Notes: generated by a model not told the origin, from the sequence alone. Numbered from the stretch's first letter, positions 9,796 through 18,592 are shown. The stretch: DNA of 42,983 nt from Chloroflexota bacterium (GCA_947470025.1 CANIRU010000007.1:1-42983); one strand, 5' to 3'. Numbers and translations are program-made.

Positions 9796-10290
9796 ATGGT
9801 CGCTGCAAAGAAGCCTGCTGCAAAGAAGCCCGCTGCGAAGCGCGCTGCTGCGAAGCCCGCTGCGAAGCGTGCTGCTGCGAAGCCCGCTGCGAAGCGCGTA
9901 GCCGCGAAGCCCGCGGCGAAGCGAACCGCCGCGAAGCCCGCTGCGAAGCGGACGGCTGCGAAGCCCGCTGCGAAGCGGACGGCTGCGAAGCCCGCTGCGA
10001 AGCGAACAGCTGCGAAGCCCGCTGCGAAGCGAACGGCTGCGAAGCCCGCTGCGAAGCGCGTAGCCGCGAAGCCCGCGGCGAAGCGAACCGCCGCGAAGCC
10101 CGCTGCGAAGCGCACGGCTGCGAAGCCCGCTGCGAAGCGCACCGCCGCGAAGCCCGCTGCGAAGCGGACGGCTGCAAAGCCCGCTGCGAAGCGCACGGCC
10201 GCGAAGCCCGCTGCGAAGCGAGCTGCGAAGCCCGCTGCGAAGCGCACGGCCGCGAAGCCCGCTGCGAAGCGAGCTGCGAAGAAGGCCTAG
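9796..10290 (+). CDS. Histone H1-like Lys/Ala/Pro-rich nucleoid protein with nonapeptide repeats
   Basis: MVAAKKPAAKKPAAKR followed by about 15 copies of xAAKPAAKR and one octamer; 27-nt coding period. Confidence 0.85.
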   Translation: MVAAKKPAAKKPAAKRAAAKPAAKRAAAKPAAKRVAAKPAAKRTAAKPAAKRTAAKPAAKRTAAKPAAKRTAAKPAAKRTAAKPAAKRVAAKPAAKRTAAKPAAKRTAAKPAAKRTAAKPAAKRTAAKPAAKRTAAKPAAKRAAKPAAKRTAAKPAAKRAAKKA

Positions 10291-10314
10291 TCCCGCCACT
10301 CGGCAGGACGGTGG

Positions 10315-10342
10315 AACGCCCCCGGGATATCCCGGGGGCGTT
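10315..10342 (+). terminator. Terminator hairpin after H1-like gene
   Basis: 28-nt perfect palindrome AACGCCCCCGGGATATCCCGGGGGCGTT followed by ctgcgtc. Confidence 0.75.
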
Positions 10343-10504
10343 CTGCGTCTCGGGCCCGGCGAGGTCGCCCGTCCGGAGGCTGGTGGTACGATGGCGCGGC
10401 TCTGACGCCGCCCCGCTGGTTCAGCGAGGTCGACGCCGGGCCTCGGCGACGCGCATCTCGCGACGGCCGTTGGACACCGCGACCGGAACGACCGGAGCCC
10501 TCCG

Positions 10505-11728
10505 CTGCTGCAGCCACACCGCCACGACGACCTGCACCTCTACAACAGCCTCACCCGGACCATCGAGCCGTTCGAGCCGATCCGCGAGCGCGAGGTCTCC
10601 ATGTACGTCTGCGGCATCACGCCGTACGACGTCGGCCACCTCGGCCACGCGCTGGTCGCCGTCGCGTTTGACACGCTGCGCCGCTGGCTCGAGTTCAACG
10701 CGTACGAGGTCCACCACATCCAGAACATCACCGACGTCGACGACGACATGGTGCGGAAGTCGCGCGAGTTGGGCATCAGCATCGCGGAGCTGACCGACCG
10801 CAACCACGCGATCTACCTCCACGAGATGGACGCGCTGAACGTCCAGCGCCCCGAGGCCTACCCGCGCGTCTCCGAGACCATCCCCGAGATCATCGCGATG
10901 GTGGAGCGCCTCATCGAACGCGGCAACGCGTACGAGGTGGATGGGTACGTCTTCTTCGACGTGACGACCGCGCCGAAGTTCGGCGCGCTCGCGGGGCTGT
11001 CGCTGGAGCAGTTGCTGACGTTCCGTAGTGACTCCATGCCGGCGGAGCCGGCGGAGCTCAAGCGCCACCCGCTCGACTTCCTCGTATGGCAGCCCTGCAC
11101 CGACGAGGGTGCGACGTTCGACTCGCCCTGGGGCTACGGCCGCCCGGGGTGGCACATCGAGTGCTCCGCGATGGCTCAGAAGGCGCTCGGCGCCCGCCTC
11201 GACATCCACGGCGGCGGCAAGGACCTGCGCTACCCGCACCATGACTCCGAGATCGTCCAGTCCGAGTGCGCCACCGCCGAGGCGCCGTACGTCAAGGTCT
11301 GGATGCACAACGGCACGGTCGGCCTCGCCGGCGAGAAGATGTCCAAGTCGCTCGGCAACCTCGTGAAGGTCAGCGAGCTGATCGAGCGCGGCCACACCGG
11401 GAACGGCATCCGCCTGCTGATGCTCTCCGCGCGCTACCGGGACGACCGCGATTTCGACGAGGATGCGCTGAACCGCTGGGAGGAGTCCGCGCGGCTCCTC
11501 GAACGTGCCGCCCGCGCTCCCGGCGGTCCGCCGGACGCGCTGCGCGTGCAGCCCCGCCGCGTCGAGTTCCAGGACGCGATGGACGACGACCTGGACACCC
11601 CGCGCGCGATCGAGGTGCTCCTCGGCGTCGCGCGCGACATCGAGACAGGGATGGTCGCGGGCGACACGGGCGTCGCCACGCTCATCGAGCTGGGCGACGT
11701 ACTGGGGCTGCGGCTGCGCCCCGAATAG
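10505..11728 (+). CDS. Class I cysteinyl-tRNA synthetase-like ligase, resembling MshC (Cys:GlcN-Ins ligase)
   Basis: MYVCGITPYDVGHLGHA, NITDVDDDM, RPGWHIECSAMA, DIHGGGKDLRYPHHDSEI, GEKMSKSLGNLV; homologous N-terminus LHLYNSLTRTIEPFEP extends upstream of first ATG (10601), so start is uncertain (CTG 10505 proposed). Confidence 0.85.
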   Translation: MLQPHRHDDLHLYNSLTRTIEPFEPIREREVSMYVCGITPYDVGHLGHALVAVAFDTLRRWLEFNAYEVHHIQNITDVDDDMVRKSRELGISIAELTDRNHAIYLHEMDALNVQRPEAYPRVSETIPEIIAMVERLIERGNAYEVDGYVFFDVTTAPKFGALAGLSLEQLLTFRSDSMPAEPAELKRHPLDFLVWQPCTDEGATFDSPWGYGRPGWHIECSAMAQKALGARLDIHGGGKDLRYPHHDSEIVQSECATAEAPYVKVWMHNGTVGLAGEKMSKSLGNLVKVSELIERGHTGNGIRLLMLSARYRDDRDFDEDALNRWEESARLLERAARAPGGPPDALRVQPRRVEFQDAMDDDLDTPRAIEVLLGVARDIETGMVAGDTGVATLIELGDVLGLRLRPE

Positions 11729-11808
11729 CATCCGAATAGCGCGAGGGCGCAACGCTCGCGTGCCGTCTCTGCGACGAGCCCGCCGGGATCGCTCCCTATA
11801 CTCCATGC

Positions 11809-12297
11809 ATGGCACGTGACGACCGGCTCGTACGGCTCTCCCGCGATCACCACCACGCGCTGGTGCTGGCGCTGCGCATCCAGCGCGAACTGCCGCGCGC
11901 GGATGACCGCGCGGCGACCGCGCTGATCAACGATGCCGTGCGCTTCTGGAGCGCCGGTCTGCAGCCGCATATCGAGGCGGAGAACGAGGCGCTGCTCTCG
12001 CGCATCGCGGCCCGCGGCGACGAGGGTCTCGCGCTCGCCGGCCGGCTCCAGCGCGAGCACCGCGAGCTGGACGAGGCGATCACGGTCGTGCGCAACGGGA
12101 GCGGCCACACCGACCGCCACGCTGCGTTGACGCGCTTCGGCTCGCTCCTCGGGGCGCACATCCGCTGGGAAGAGCGCGATCTGTTCGAGTGGCTCCAGTC
12201 CCACCTCGACGAGACCGAGCTGCGCGAGGCGGGCGACGCCTTCGCCACGCGCCTCCCCGCGACTCCCGTCGTCTGCCCCACCCCGCAGACGCTGTAA
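11809..12297 (+). CDS. Hemerythrin HHE domain protein
   Basis: RLSRDHHHALVLALRI, LQPHIEAENEALL, REHRELDEAI, HIRWEERDLFEWL. Confidence 0.88.
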   Translation: MARDDRLVRLSRDHHHALVLALRIQRELPRADDRAATALINDAVRFWSAGLQPHIEAENEALLSRIAARGDEGLALAGRLQREHRELDEAITVVRNGSGHTDRHAALTRFGSLLGAHIRWEERDLFEWLQSHLDETELREAGDAFATRLPATPVVCPTPQTL

Positions 12298-12322
12298 CGG
12301 GGCAGCGCTGGAGGCTCGCGGA

Positions 12323-12709
12323 CTAGCGACGTTCGATGATCGACGCCGTGCTCGTCCTCAGGAACTCGGCGACCGAGTTCTGGAACACGACCCGGCGTTC
12401 CCCCTCGTTCCACGTAAACCGCGTCTCGATCTCGAACGAGTCGTCGTTGTGCTCCGGCAGCGTCAGGTGCCCCACCGGTACCGAGACAGGCCCATCACTG
12501 CCGTGCTTCGAGTGCTCGGGGACGAACCACTCCTCGTTGCCGCCCTCCACGCCACGCGTCCTCAGCTCGACGTTCCGGACCGGTGCGGAGAAGACGATGT
12601 TGGCGTCAAACGTGCGGGTGTTCGCGCCGGTGATGCACTCGAGGTGCACCGTCGGCGCCCCGTCTTCGCGCCACCACGGGGTGCGCTCGGTCGAATCGGA
12701 TTCATTCAT
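12323..12709 (-). CDS. Hypothetical protein
   Basis: MNESDSTERTPWWREDG...; start at internal ATG (12709); no recognised family. Confidence 0.55.
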   Translation of the reverse strand: MNESDSTERTPWWREDGAPTVHLECITGANTRTFDANIVFSAPVRNVELRTRGVEGGNEEWFVPEHSKHGSDGPVSVPVGHLTLPEHNDDSFEIETRFTWNEGERRVVFQNSVAEFLRTSTASIIERR

Positions 12710-12833
12710 CGGACGGCTCCTGCGTGATGGTGACCAGGGGCGGGAACCCATTGCAGCAGCCTCGACGGTGCGTGGAGGGCAACCGTGGAGGTGATCGCGT
12801 TGCCGCTCCGTCGCAAACGGCTGTCGCCGCGCG

Positions 12834-13847
12834 CTACCTCGTCGTGCCAGGCGACGCGTCGTCGTCGTGCGGCAGGGCGCTGCCCTCATCCGGAGCGTCC
12901 TCGCGCGGGGCGCTGGGACGGCGGAGCTCCTGTTCGGCGGCGTTCACCATCGGCCGCAGCACGGGCGGGACGATGCGGTCGGCGGCCATGCGCGCGCCCG
13001 TCTCCGCGACGCGCCTGATCTGCTCGTCGTGCGTCTGGGCGTAGTCCTTCGCCTGCTGCGCGGCGCGCTCGACGTGCGGTGCGGCGGCCTCGGCGGCGGC
13101 GCGCGCCCGCTCAACGCCACGTTCCACTGCCGGCTGCGCGCGGGCGGCGATGTTCTTCGCCATCCGCCCGAGGATGCCGCCGACGCGCACGGCTTTCCGC
13201 TCGAAGCGTTCGAGGTCGGTCGGCTCGGCGGCCGGCTCGTGCGGCGTCTCCTCGGACGGTGCGTCGGACTCGGCCGCGGGCCGCGGCTCCTCGACCGGCG
13301 CGGCGTCATCGGTCGAGGCGTGCGCGAGGCGGTAGCGGAAGTCGCAGAAGGGCGCGCCCTGCATCATTGTCTGGCGGCGCTCGAGATGCAGGTCGTCGGA
13401 GTAGCCCTCGGACAGGGCGAAGTCGCGACTGCACGAGAGGATGAAGCCCAGGTCGGTGGCGCCCATGCGGCGGTACATCTCCGCGAAGCGACAGCCGACG
13501 ACGTTGAACTCGAGCCCCTCGGCGTCCTCGCGCAGCGTCTCGATCTGAAGATCGCCGCCGGCGCCGCTCCACGTGTCCTTCACGTGGTGGAACCCCTCGA
13601 GGTCGCTGCGCTGCAGCGCCTCGGCGACGGCCGCTCCCTGCTCGCGCGCGATGCCCTCGATCGTCTCGCGTGCGATGCGGTGGGCCTCATCGCGGCCCAG
13701 CTCCTGCTCCATGCGGCGGATCAGCGGGATCAGCACCTCGGCTTCGATGCCGCGGCGCTGGAGCAGCGTGATCGTGGCGCGCACCGCTTCTGGGGTGTGT
13801 GCCTGCGCGTGCTGGTCGTGGTCTGCGGGCGTCGAGGACTCGGTCAC
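12834..13847 (-). CDS. L-2-amino-thiazoline-4-carboxylic acid hydrolase family protein with Ala/Glu-rich C-terminal tail
   Basis: VVGCRFAEMYRRMGATDLGFILSCSRDFALSEGYSDDLHLERRQTMMQGAPFCDFRYR; GTG start 13847 overlaps the upstream NUDIX stop. Confidence 0.78.
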   Translation of the reverse strand: MTESSTPADHDQHAQAHTPEAVRATITLLQRRGIEAEVLIPLIRRMEQELGRDEAHRIARETIEGIAREQGAAVAEALQRSDLEGFHHVKDTWSGAGGDLQIETLREDAEGLEFNVVGCRFAEMYRRMGATDLGFILSCSRDFALSEGYSDDLHLERRQTMMQGAPFCDFRYRLAHASTDDAAPVEEPRPAAESDAPSEETPHEPAAEPTDLERFERKAVRVGGILGRMAKNIAARAQPAVERGVERARAAAEAAAPHVERAAQQAKDYAQTHDEQIRRVAETGARMAADRIVPPVLRPMVNAAEQELRRPSAPREDAPDEGSALPHDDDASPGTTR

Positions 13848-14374
13848 GATCCATCTCCTCGGAGAGCGGCTGCCTCTTGGCGATACCTCTGCCACGCCGC
13901 GATCACGTCGCCATCGTGCGCGAAGGCGAGCGGCGGGAGGTCGTCCGGGCCGAACCACGCGACCTCGATCGCCTCGTCCCCCGGGGCGGCCGTGCCGCTC
14001 ACGATACGTCCAGCGTACGCGATGAAGATCACCGTCTCCCCCGCCTCGCTGTACGCGCCGAGCAGCGCCTCCACGCTCACCTCCACGCCGGTCTCCTCGC
14101 GCACCTCGCGCGCGGCGGCGACCTCGAGCACCTCGCCCGCATCGACAAAGCCGGAGGGGAACGCCCACTGGCCCATGCGCGGCTCGTGGTTCCGCTTCAC
14201 CAGCAGGATGTGCCCCTCGATGTCCTCGACGACCACGCCCACTGCGACCTTCGGGTCGCGATACCACGCCCAGCCGCACCCCTCGTCGGTGCAGCGCAGC
14301 ACGACATGTGGCGCGGGCGCCGGCATCGGACGCCCGCACCGCTGGCAGAAGCGAGGAGGGAAGGGGATCGCCAT
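13844..14374 (-). CDS. NUDIX hydrolase with N-terminal zinc ribbon
   Basis: FCQRCGRP...CTDEGCGW ribbon; Nudix box GFVDAGEVLEVAAAREVREETGVEV. Confidence 0.92.
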   Translation of the reverse strand: MAIPFPPRFCQRCGRPMPAPAPHVVLRCTDEGCGWAWYRDPKVAVGVVVEDIEGHILLVKRNHEPRMGQWAFPSGFVDAGEVLEVAAAREVREETGVEVSVEALLGAYSEAGETVIFIAYAGRIVSGTAAPGDEAIEVAWFGPDDLPPLAFAHDGDVIAAWQRYRQEAAALRGDGS

Positions 14375-14404
14375 CGCTGCGCGCTTCCTCGACCGTCGTC
14401 GACG

Positions 14405-15157
14405 CTAGAAGAACATCACCACGCGGCGGAAGCGCTCCAGTGAGCGTCCGTCGGGCTCGCGCCAGAACGTGCGCATCCTGGTGATGAACGCGTCGTCGGT
14501 CGGGAACTGGCTGGGGTGCGCCAGCAGCGCCTCGATCTTCAGCTCCAGGATCTCCGAGATGTCCACGTCGAAGTTGGGCTCGTTCGCGCCCCACAGGTAG
14601 AGCTCGCGCACCTTGTGCGTGGGCAGGCCTGCCTCGATATGCTCGGGGAAGTTGAGGCGGTCGCGTGCGGCGGGGTACACGGCGTCCACCGTCGCGAGGC
14701 CGGTCGCGCGGTGGTCGCTGTGGTTCACAAACGAGTTGCGGATGATCACCGGCTCCGGGTCGTGCGTGTACACGGCGTACGGTTGGAACTCCCGGATCTC
14801 GCGCACGATCGCGCCGAGGAGCGCGCGCCCCGCGACCAGTTCGCCGTCCGTGAAGTGGAGGAAGCGCACGTCCGTCACGCCCAGGAGCGCTGCGGCGTCG
14901 CGCTGCTCCTGCTCGCGCGTCGCGACGAGGCGCGCCGGCGTGAACGAGGGGTCGTCGGAACCCTTCGACCCATCGGTGGCGACGAGGTAGCGGACGTGCC
15001 ATCCCGCGCGCGCGAGCAGCGCCGAGACACCCGCCGCGCCAAAGTCGGCGTCGTCCGGGTGCGCAGCCACGACGAGCGCGCGGCGGAACTCGCCATTCGC
15101 CTCGTCTGGCTCGCCGGGACGCTCGTTGCCGAAGAGATCCTCGAGTCCTGCGCCCAC
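14405..15157 (-). CDS. PIG-L/LmbE family deacetylase
   Basis: VVAAHPDDADFGAAG, TDGSKGSDDP, REQEQRDAAALLGV, NHSDHRATG. Confidence 0.93.
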   Translation of the reverse strand: MGAGLEDLFGNERPGEPDEANGEFRRALVVAAHPDDADFGAAGVSALLARAGWHVRYLVATDGSKGSDDPSFTPARLVATREQEQRDAAALLGVTDVRFLHFTDGELVAGRALLGAIVREIREFQPYAVYTHDPEPVIIRNSFVNHSDHRATGLATVDAVYPAARDRLNFPEHIEAGLPTHKVRELYLWGANEPNFDVDISEILELKIEALLAHPSQFPTDDAFITRMRTFWREPDGRSLERFRRVVMFF

Positions 15158-15240
15158 GGTGCCTCCCCAAACCCCCGAAGGGCGTTGTCATATCAGGACA
15201 TCATCGTAGCCCGCGGTCGTCGGCGGACGGGCGAGAGCAG

Positions 15241-15290
15241 GGAAGGGGAGTCCCCCCCCAACCCTCTCCCGCGAGAGGGGAGGGGCCGCA
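15241..15290. repeat. GC-rich hairpin sequence, possible degenerate member of the intergenic repeat family
   Basis: ggaaggggagtcccccccc aaccctctcccgcgagaggggaggggccgc; CCTCTC/GAGAGG hairpin, intergenic. Confidence 0.4.
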
Positions 15291-15318
15291 AGCGGATCGG
15301 GACCGGTGTCATCCACGC

Positions 15319-15366
15319 TTGACGGGTTGTGGATAAGCCCGTATGTTCCGAACAGAACATATGTAC
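15319..15366 (+). promoter_or_regulatory. lexA promoter with SOS-box-like operators
   Basis: TTGACG (15319-15324), N17, TATGTT (15342-15347); inverted repeat TATGTTC-cgaaca-GAACATA (15342-15361); GAACATATGTAC (15355-15366), one mismatch from GAAC-N4-GTTC. Confidence 0.75.
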
Positions 15367-15458
15367 CCGGATGCGATCGAATAGCGGTCGCTGCCGGGTC
15401 ATCGCGTGATGTCGTTACCTCGACGGTCGCGGCCACGCGGATCGAAGGAGCGCGCGAG

Positions 15459-16091
15459 ATGCCCGAGGGACTGTCGGACAAGCAGCAACTGATCGTCGAC
15501 TTCCTGGAGACGTTCATCGCCGAGCACGACTACCCGCCCTCCATCCGCGACATCCAGACCGGCTGCAACATCTCCTCGACCTCGGTTGTCGACTACAACC
15601 TGAAGCGCCTCGAGGAGAAGGGCCTGATCCGCCGCGACCGCGAGGTCTCGCGGGCGATCGAGCTGCTCAATGGCTCCGGTGAGCGCCGCCGCCGCACGGT
15701 CGCCGTGCCGCTGCTCGGCCGCATCGCCGCCGGCATCCCGATCCCCGCGCACCCCGACCAGGCGGCGCCCGAGGAGCTCATCGAACTGACCGAGGAGCAG
15801 GCGCGCGGGCGCGGCAACCTGTACGCCCTGCGCGTGCAGGGCACCTCGATGATCGACGCGCTGATCAACGATGGCGACATCGTCGTCCTCGAGCCGCGCG
15901 AGGTCGCCGATCCGGGCGAGATGGTCGCCGCATGGATCGAGGACCGGGCCGAGACCACGCTCAAGCGCTGGTACCCGGAGGGCGCAAAGGTGCGCCTGCA
16001 GCCGATGAACTCCACGATGGAGCCGATCTACGAGGACGCGACGAACGTGCGCGTCCAGGGCCGCGTGGTCGCCACCATCCGCGCCTTCTAG
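15459..16091 (+). CDS. lexA: LexA repressor
   Basis: LSDKQQLIVDFLETFIAEHDYPPSIRDIQ HTH; VPLLGRIAAGIP cleavage region (AG), GTSMIDALINDGD Ser and TTLKRW Lys. Confidence 0.96.
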   Translation: MPEGLSDKQQLIVDFLETFIAEHDYPPSIRDIQTGCNISSTSVVDYNLKRLEEKGLIRRDREVSRAIELLNGSGERRRRTVAVPLLGRIAAGIPIPAHPDQAAPEELIELTEEQARGRGNLYALRVQGTSMIDALINDGDIVVLEPREVADPGEMVAAWIEDRAETTLKRWYPEGAKVRLQPMNSTMEPIYEDATNVRVQGRVVATIRAF

Positions 16092-16172
16092 TCCTCGTGC
16101 GGTTCCGAGGTACGTGGGGCGGCTGCGCCCGGCGTGCCCGTCGACGTTGCGAGCGGCGTCGAGGTGGCAGCG

Positions 16173-16345
16173 TGTAGCGGCCCACCCCTGTTCCTCCGTA
16201 CGCGGGGAGGGTGAGAAGCAGAGAACCAAGCGTGGGGAGCTGCGCCCCTCACACTCCCCGGCGGAGCCGTTTCCGAGGATCGGGATCCTCAACGGGCGAA
16301 GCCCTCTTGGGTGGGCCGCCCCGCGGTTGAACCTCCAATGTTCGT
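16173..16345. repeat. Intergenic modular hairpin repeat, copy B
   Basis: Shares agcGGCCCACCC...GAGAACCAAG.GTG...CTCACACTCCC with reverse complement of 23720-23810, and GGATC.GGGATCCTCAA.GGGCGAAGCCC with 35272-35304. Confidence 0.75.
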
Positions 16346-16438
16346 CCGTCCGCATGCCGCTGCTCTCCCGTCCACCCGTCGCACCGCGCCACCTCGAGGC
16401 GTCTCGACCGCATCGGGGCGAGGTGTAGGCTGGGGATT

Positions 16439-17440
16439 GTGACCGTCCAGAACCCACCGCTGCTGGCCGTCCGGGGTCTCACAGCGTCGTATCGCACCGG
16501 CGATGGCGTCCTGCCCGCTGTGCGCGACGTCACGTTCGATCTGCATGCCGGCGAGGTCCTCGCGCTGGTCGGGGAGTCCGCGGCCGGGAAGACCACCGTT
16601 GCTCAGGCGATCCTCGGGTTGCTGCCGCAGCAAGCGGACATCGAGGGCGACATCCGGTATCGCGGTACGTCCGTGCAGAGCATGTCCGCCGAGGAGCTCC
16701 GCCGTGTGCGCGGCGAAGAGATCGCGATCATCTTCCAGAACGCGCTTGCCTCCCTTACCCCGACGCTCGCGATCGGCGACCAGCTCGCCGAGGTCTACCG
16801 CGCGCACCGGGGCATGGACCAGCACGCCGCGCGGGAGGCGGCGCTCGCGGTGCTCCGGACGGTGCTGCCGGACCCCGAGCGCATCGCGGAGGCGTACCCG
16901 TTCCAGCTTTCCGGCGGCATGGCGCAGCGGGTGATGATCGCCATGGCGACCGCGTTGAACCCCTCGGTGATCATCGCGGACGAGCCGACGTCATCCCTCG
17001 ACCCTGCGGTGCGCATGGAGACGCTCGACAAGCTCGAGGACCTGCGCAACGCGGGGGCGGGGGTGCTGCTGATCACGCATGATTTCGGCGTGGTCGCGCG
17101 CCTCGCCGACCGGGTGGCGGTGATGTACGCGGGCACGGTGGTGGAGACCGGCGACGTGCGCACGATCTTCCGGCAGCCGCGCCATCCCTACACGTTCGGG
17201 CTGCTGCAGAGCCTGCCGTCGATCGCCCGTCGTGGTCAGCTCGTGCCGATGCGCGGGCAGCCGCCCGACCTTGCGTCGATCGGCCCGGAGTGTCCGTTCC
17301 TGCCGCGCTGCTCGAAGGCGATCTCGCGCTGCCGAGTGGAGGATGCGCCGGGCCTCGACGCCGCGGACACCGGTGTGCCGGACCATCGGGTCGCCTGCTA
17401 CAACCCGATGAGCGTGGATCGCCAGGAAGCGCAGACCTAG
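16439..17440 (+). CDS. Oligopeptide/dipeptide ABC transporter ATP-binding protein
   Basis: Walker A GESAAGKTT, LSGGMAQRVMIA signature, VIIADEPTSSLD, C-terminal CPFLPRCSKAISRC oligopeptide domain; GTG start. Confidence 0.92.
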   Translation: MTVQNPPLLAVRGLTASYRTGDGVLPAVRDVTFDLHAGEVLALVGESAAGKTTVAQAILGLLPQQADIEGDIRYRGTSVQSMSAEELRRVRGEEIAIIFQNALASLTPTLAIGDQLAEVYRAHRGMDQHAAREAALAVLRTVLPDPERIAEAYPFQLSGGMAQRVMIAMATALNPSVIIADEPTSSLDPAVRMETLDKLEDLRNAGAGVLLITHDFGVVARLADRVAVMYAGTVVETGDVRTIFRQPRHPYTFGLLQSLPSIARRGQLVPMRGQPPDLASIGPECPFLPRCSKAISRCRVEDAPGLDAADTGVPDHRVACYNPMSVDRQEAQT

Positions 17441-17511
17441 GCCGCGCCTCCTCACTCGAACACCACTCGGCGACGAGGCTGTGCTGACCGCCGCGGCGAC
17501 GCCCCTCGGCG

Positions 17512-18555
17512 CTACCTGCGCGCGCGGGCGCCGCGGGGGGCGAGGTCGGCGAGGCGGACGACGAGCAGCTCGAGGGCGAGATCGTCGTCGAGGCGGCCGG
17601 TCTTCACGGAGTGGTCGCTGTGCTCCACGGCGCGCAGCGACGCCTCGGAGGCGACCCGCCCCGCCGCGCGTGCCTGCCGCGTGAGCTTCTCCAGCGGGTA
17701 GCCGCGTGCCCCGGTCGCGCTCGAGATCGCCTCGGGCGGCGCGTGGCCCTCGATCAGTTCGGCGGCGCGCACCATCATCCGCAGCTGGCGCGCGATCAGC
17801 GAGAACAGGTGCGACGCGCTCTCCGAACCGTCCTCGCGCATGCGGCGCAGCAGGCGCAGCGCGTCGGCAGCGCGCCCCTCCACCACCGCGTCGACGAGGT
17901 CGAAGATGCGCTCCTCGCGCGCCTGCGGAGTGAGCACGCGCACGTCGTCCGCGGTGATCGGCCGGTCGCCCGCGTACATCGCGAGCTTGTCGAGCTCGCT
18001 GGCGAGCGCGCGGAGGTTTGCGCCCACGAGGTCAGCGAGCGCCTCGATCGCGCGCGGGTCGATCGAGATGCCTCGCTGCACGGCACGGTCCTGCAGCCAG
18101 CGCACGACCTCGCTTGGGCCGCCGCGGGCCCACGTCTTCAGCTCGTTGAGCTCGGTCACCGTGACGGTGTCGGGTGCCGCTGCACGGAACGCGGCGAGCA
18201 GCGGCGACCCGCCGACCCCACGCCCGCGGTCGTCGCGCTTCCTCGGCGGTTCGAGGAGGACGAGGTGGTTGCAGTCGGGCATCTGCGGGATGAAGTCGAC
18301 GACCTGCTGCCATGCCTCGACGACGCCGCGGCGGCTGCCGAGCGAGGACAGGAGCCCCTCGACGATTACGAGGCGCGCGGGCGAGAGGAACGGCATCGCG
18401 GCGGCGTTCTGGATCAGTGTCTGCGGTGTCAGGCCGCGGGCGGGGAGCACGTTGGTGTTCGTCGCCAGCGATCCGTCGGTGTCGATCGCCGCCTTCAGGG
18501 CGCGCAGTGCCTCGGAGGCGCGGAACTCGTCGTCGCCGAAGATGACGTGAAGCAC
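17512..18555 (-). CDS. holA: DNA polymerase III subunit delta
   Basis: MLHVIFGDDEFRASEALRAL..., LRALASELDKLAMYAGDRPITADDVR, SLIARQLRMMVRAAEL. Confidence 0.92.
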   Translation of the reverse strand: MLHVIFGDDEFRASEALRALKAAIDTDGSLATNTNVLPARGLTPQTLIQNAAAMPFLSPARLVIVEGLLSSLGSRRGVVEAWQQVVDFIPQMPDCNHLVLLEPPRKRDDRGRGVGGSPLLAAFRAAAPDTVTVTELNELKTWARGGPSEVVRWLQDRAVQRGISIDPRAIEALADLVGANLRALASELDKLAMYAGDRPITADDVRVLTPQAREERIFDLVDAVVEGRAADALRLLRRMREDGSESASHLFSLIARQLRMMVRAAELIEGHAPPEAISSATGARGYPLEKLTRQARAAGRVASEASLRAVEHSDHSVKTGRLDDDLALELLVVRLADLAPRGARARR

Positions 18556-18592
18556 AGTCTGATCCCCGGTTCGCGCGAGGTGGCGCGCGACG

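Noticed and set aside
9796-10290. 27-bp direct repeats resembling a CRISPR-like or satellite array
   Set aside because: Units are contiguous with no spacers and translate in one frame to a clean Lys/Ala/Pro nonapeptide repeat, so this is a coding repeat.
9705-10299. Long antisense ORFs over the H1-like gene (180, 196 and 143 aa)
   Set aside because: They arise from the stop-free periodicity of the 27-nt repeat; compositions (FAAGFAAVR, LRSGLRG, ASQRASQ) are translation artefacts.
12834-15191. Single 785-aa ORF
   Set aside because: Upstream part is an off-frame read of the PIG-L and NUDIX genes; the real gene starts at GTG 13847.
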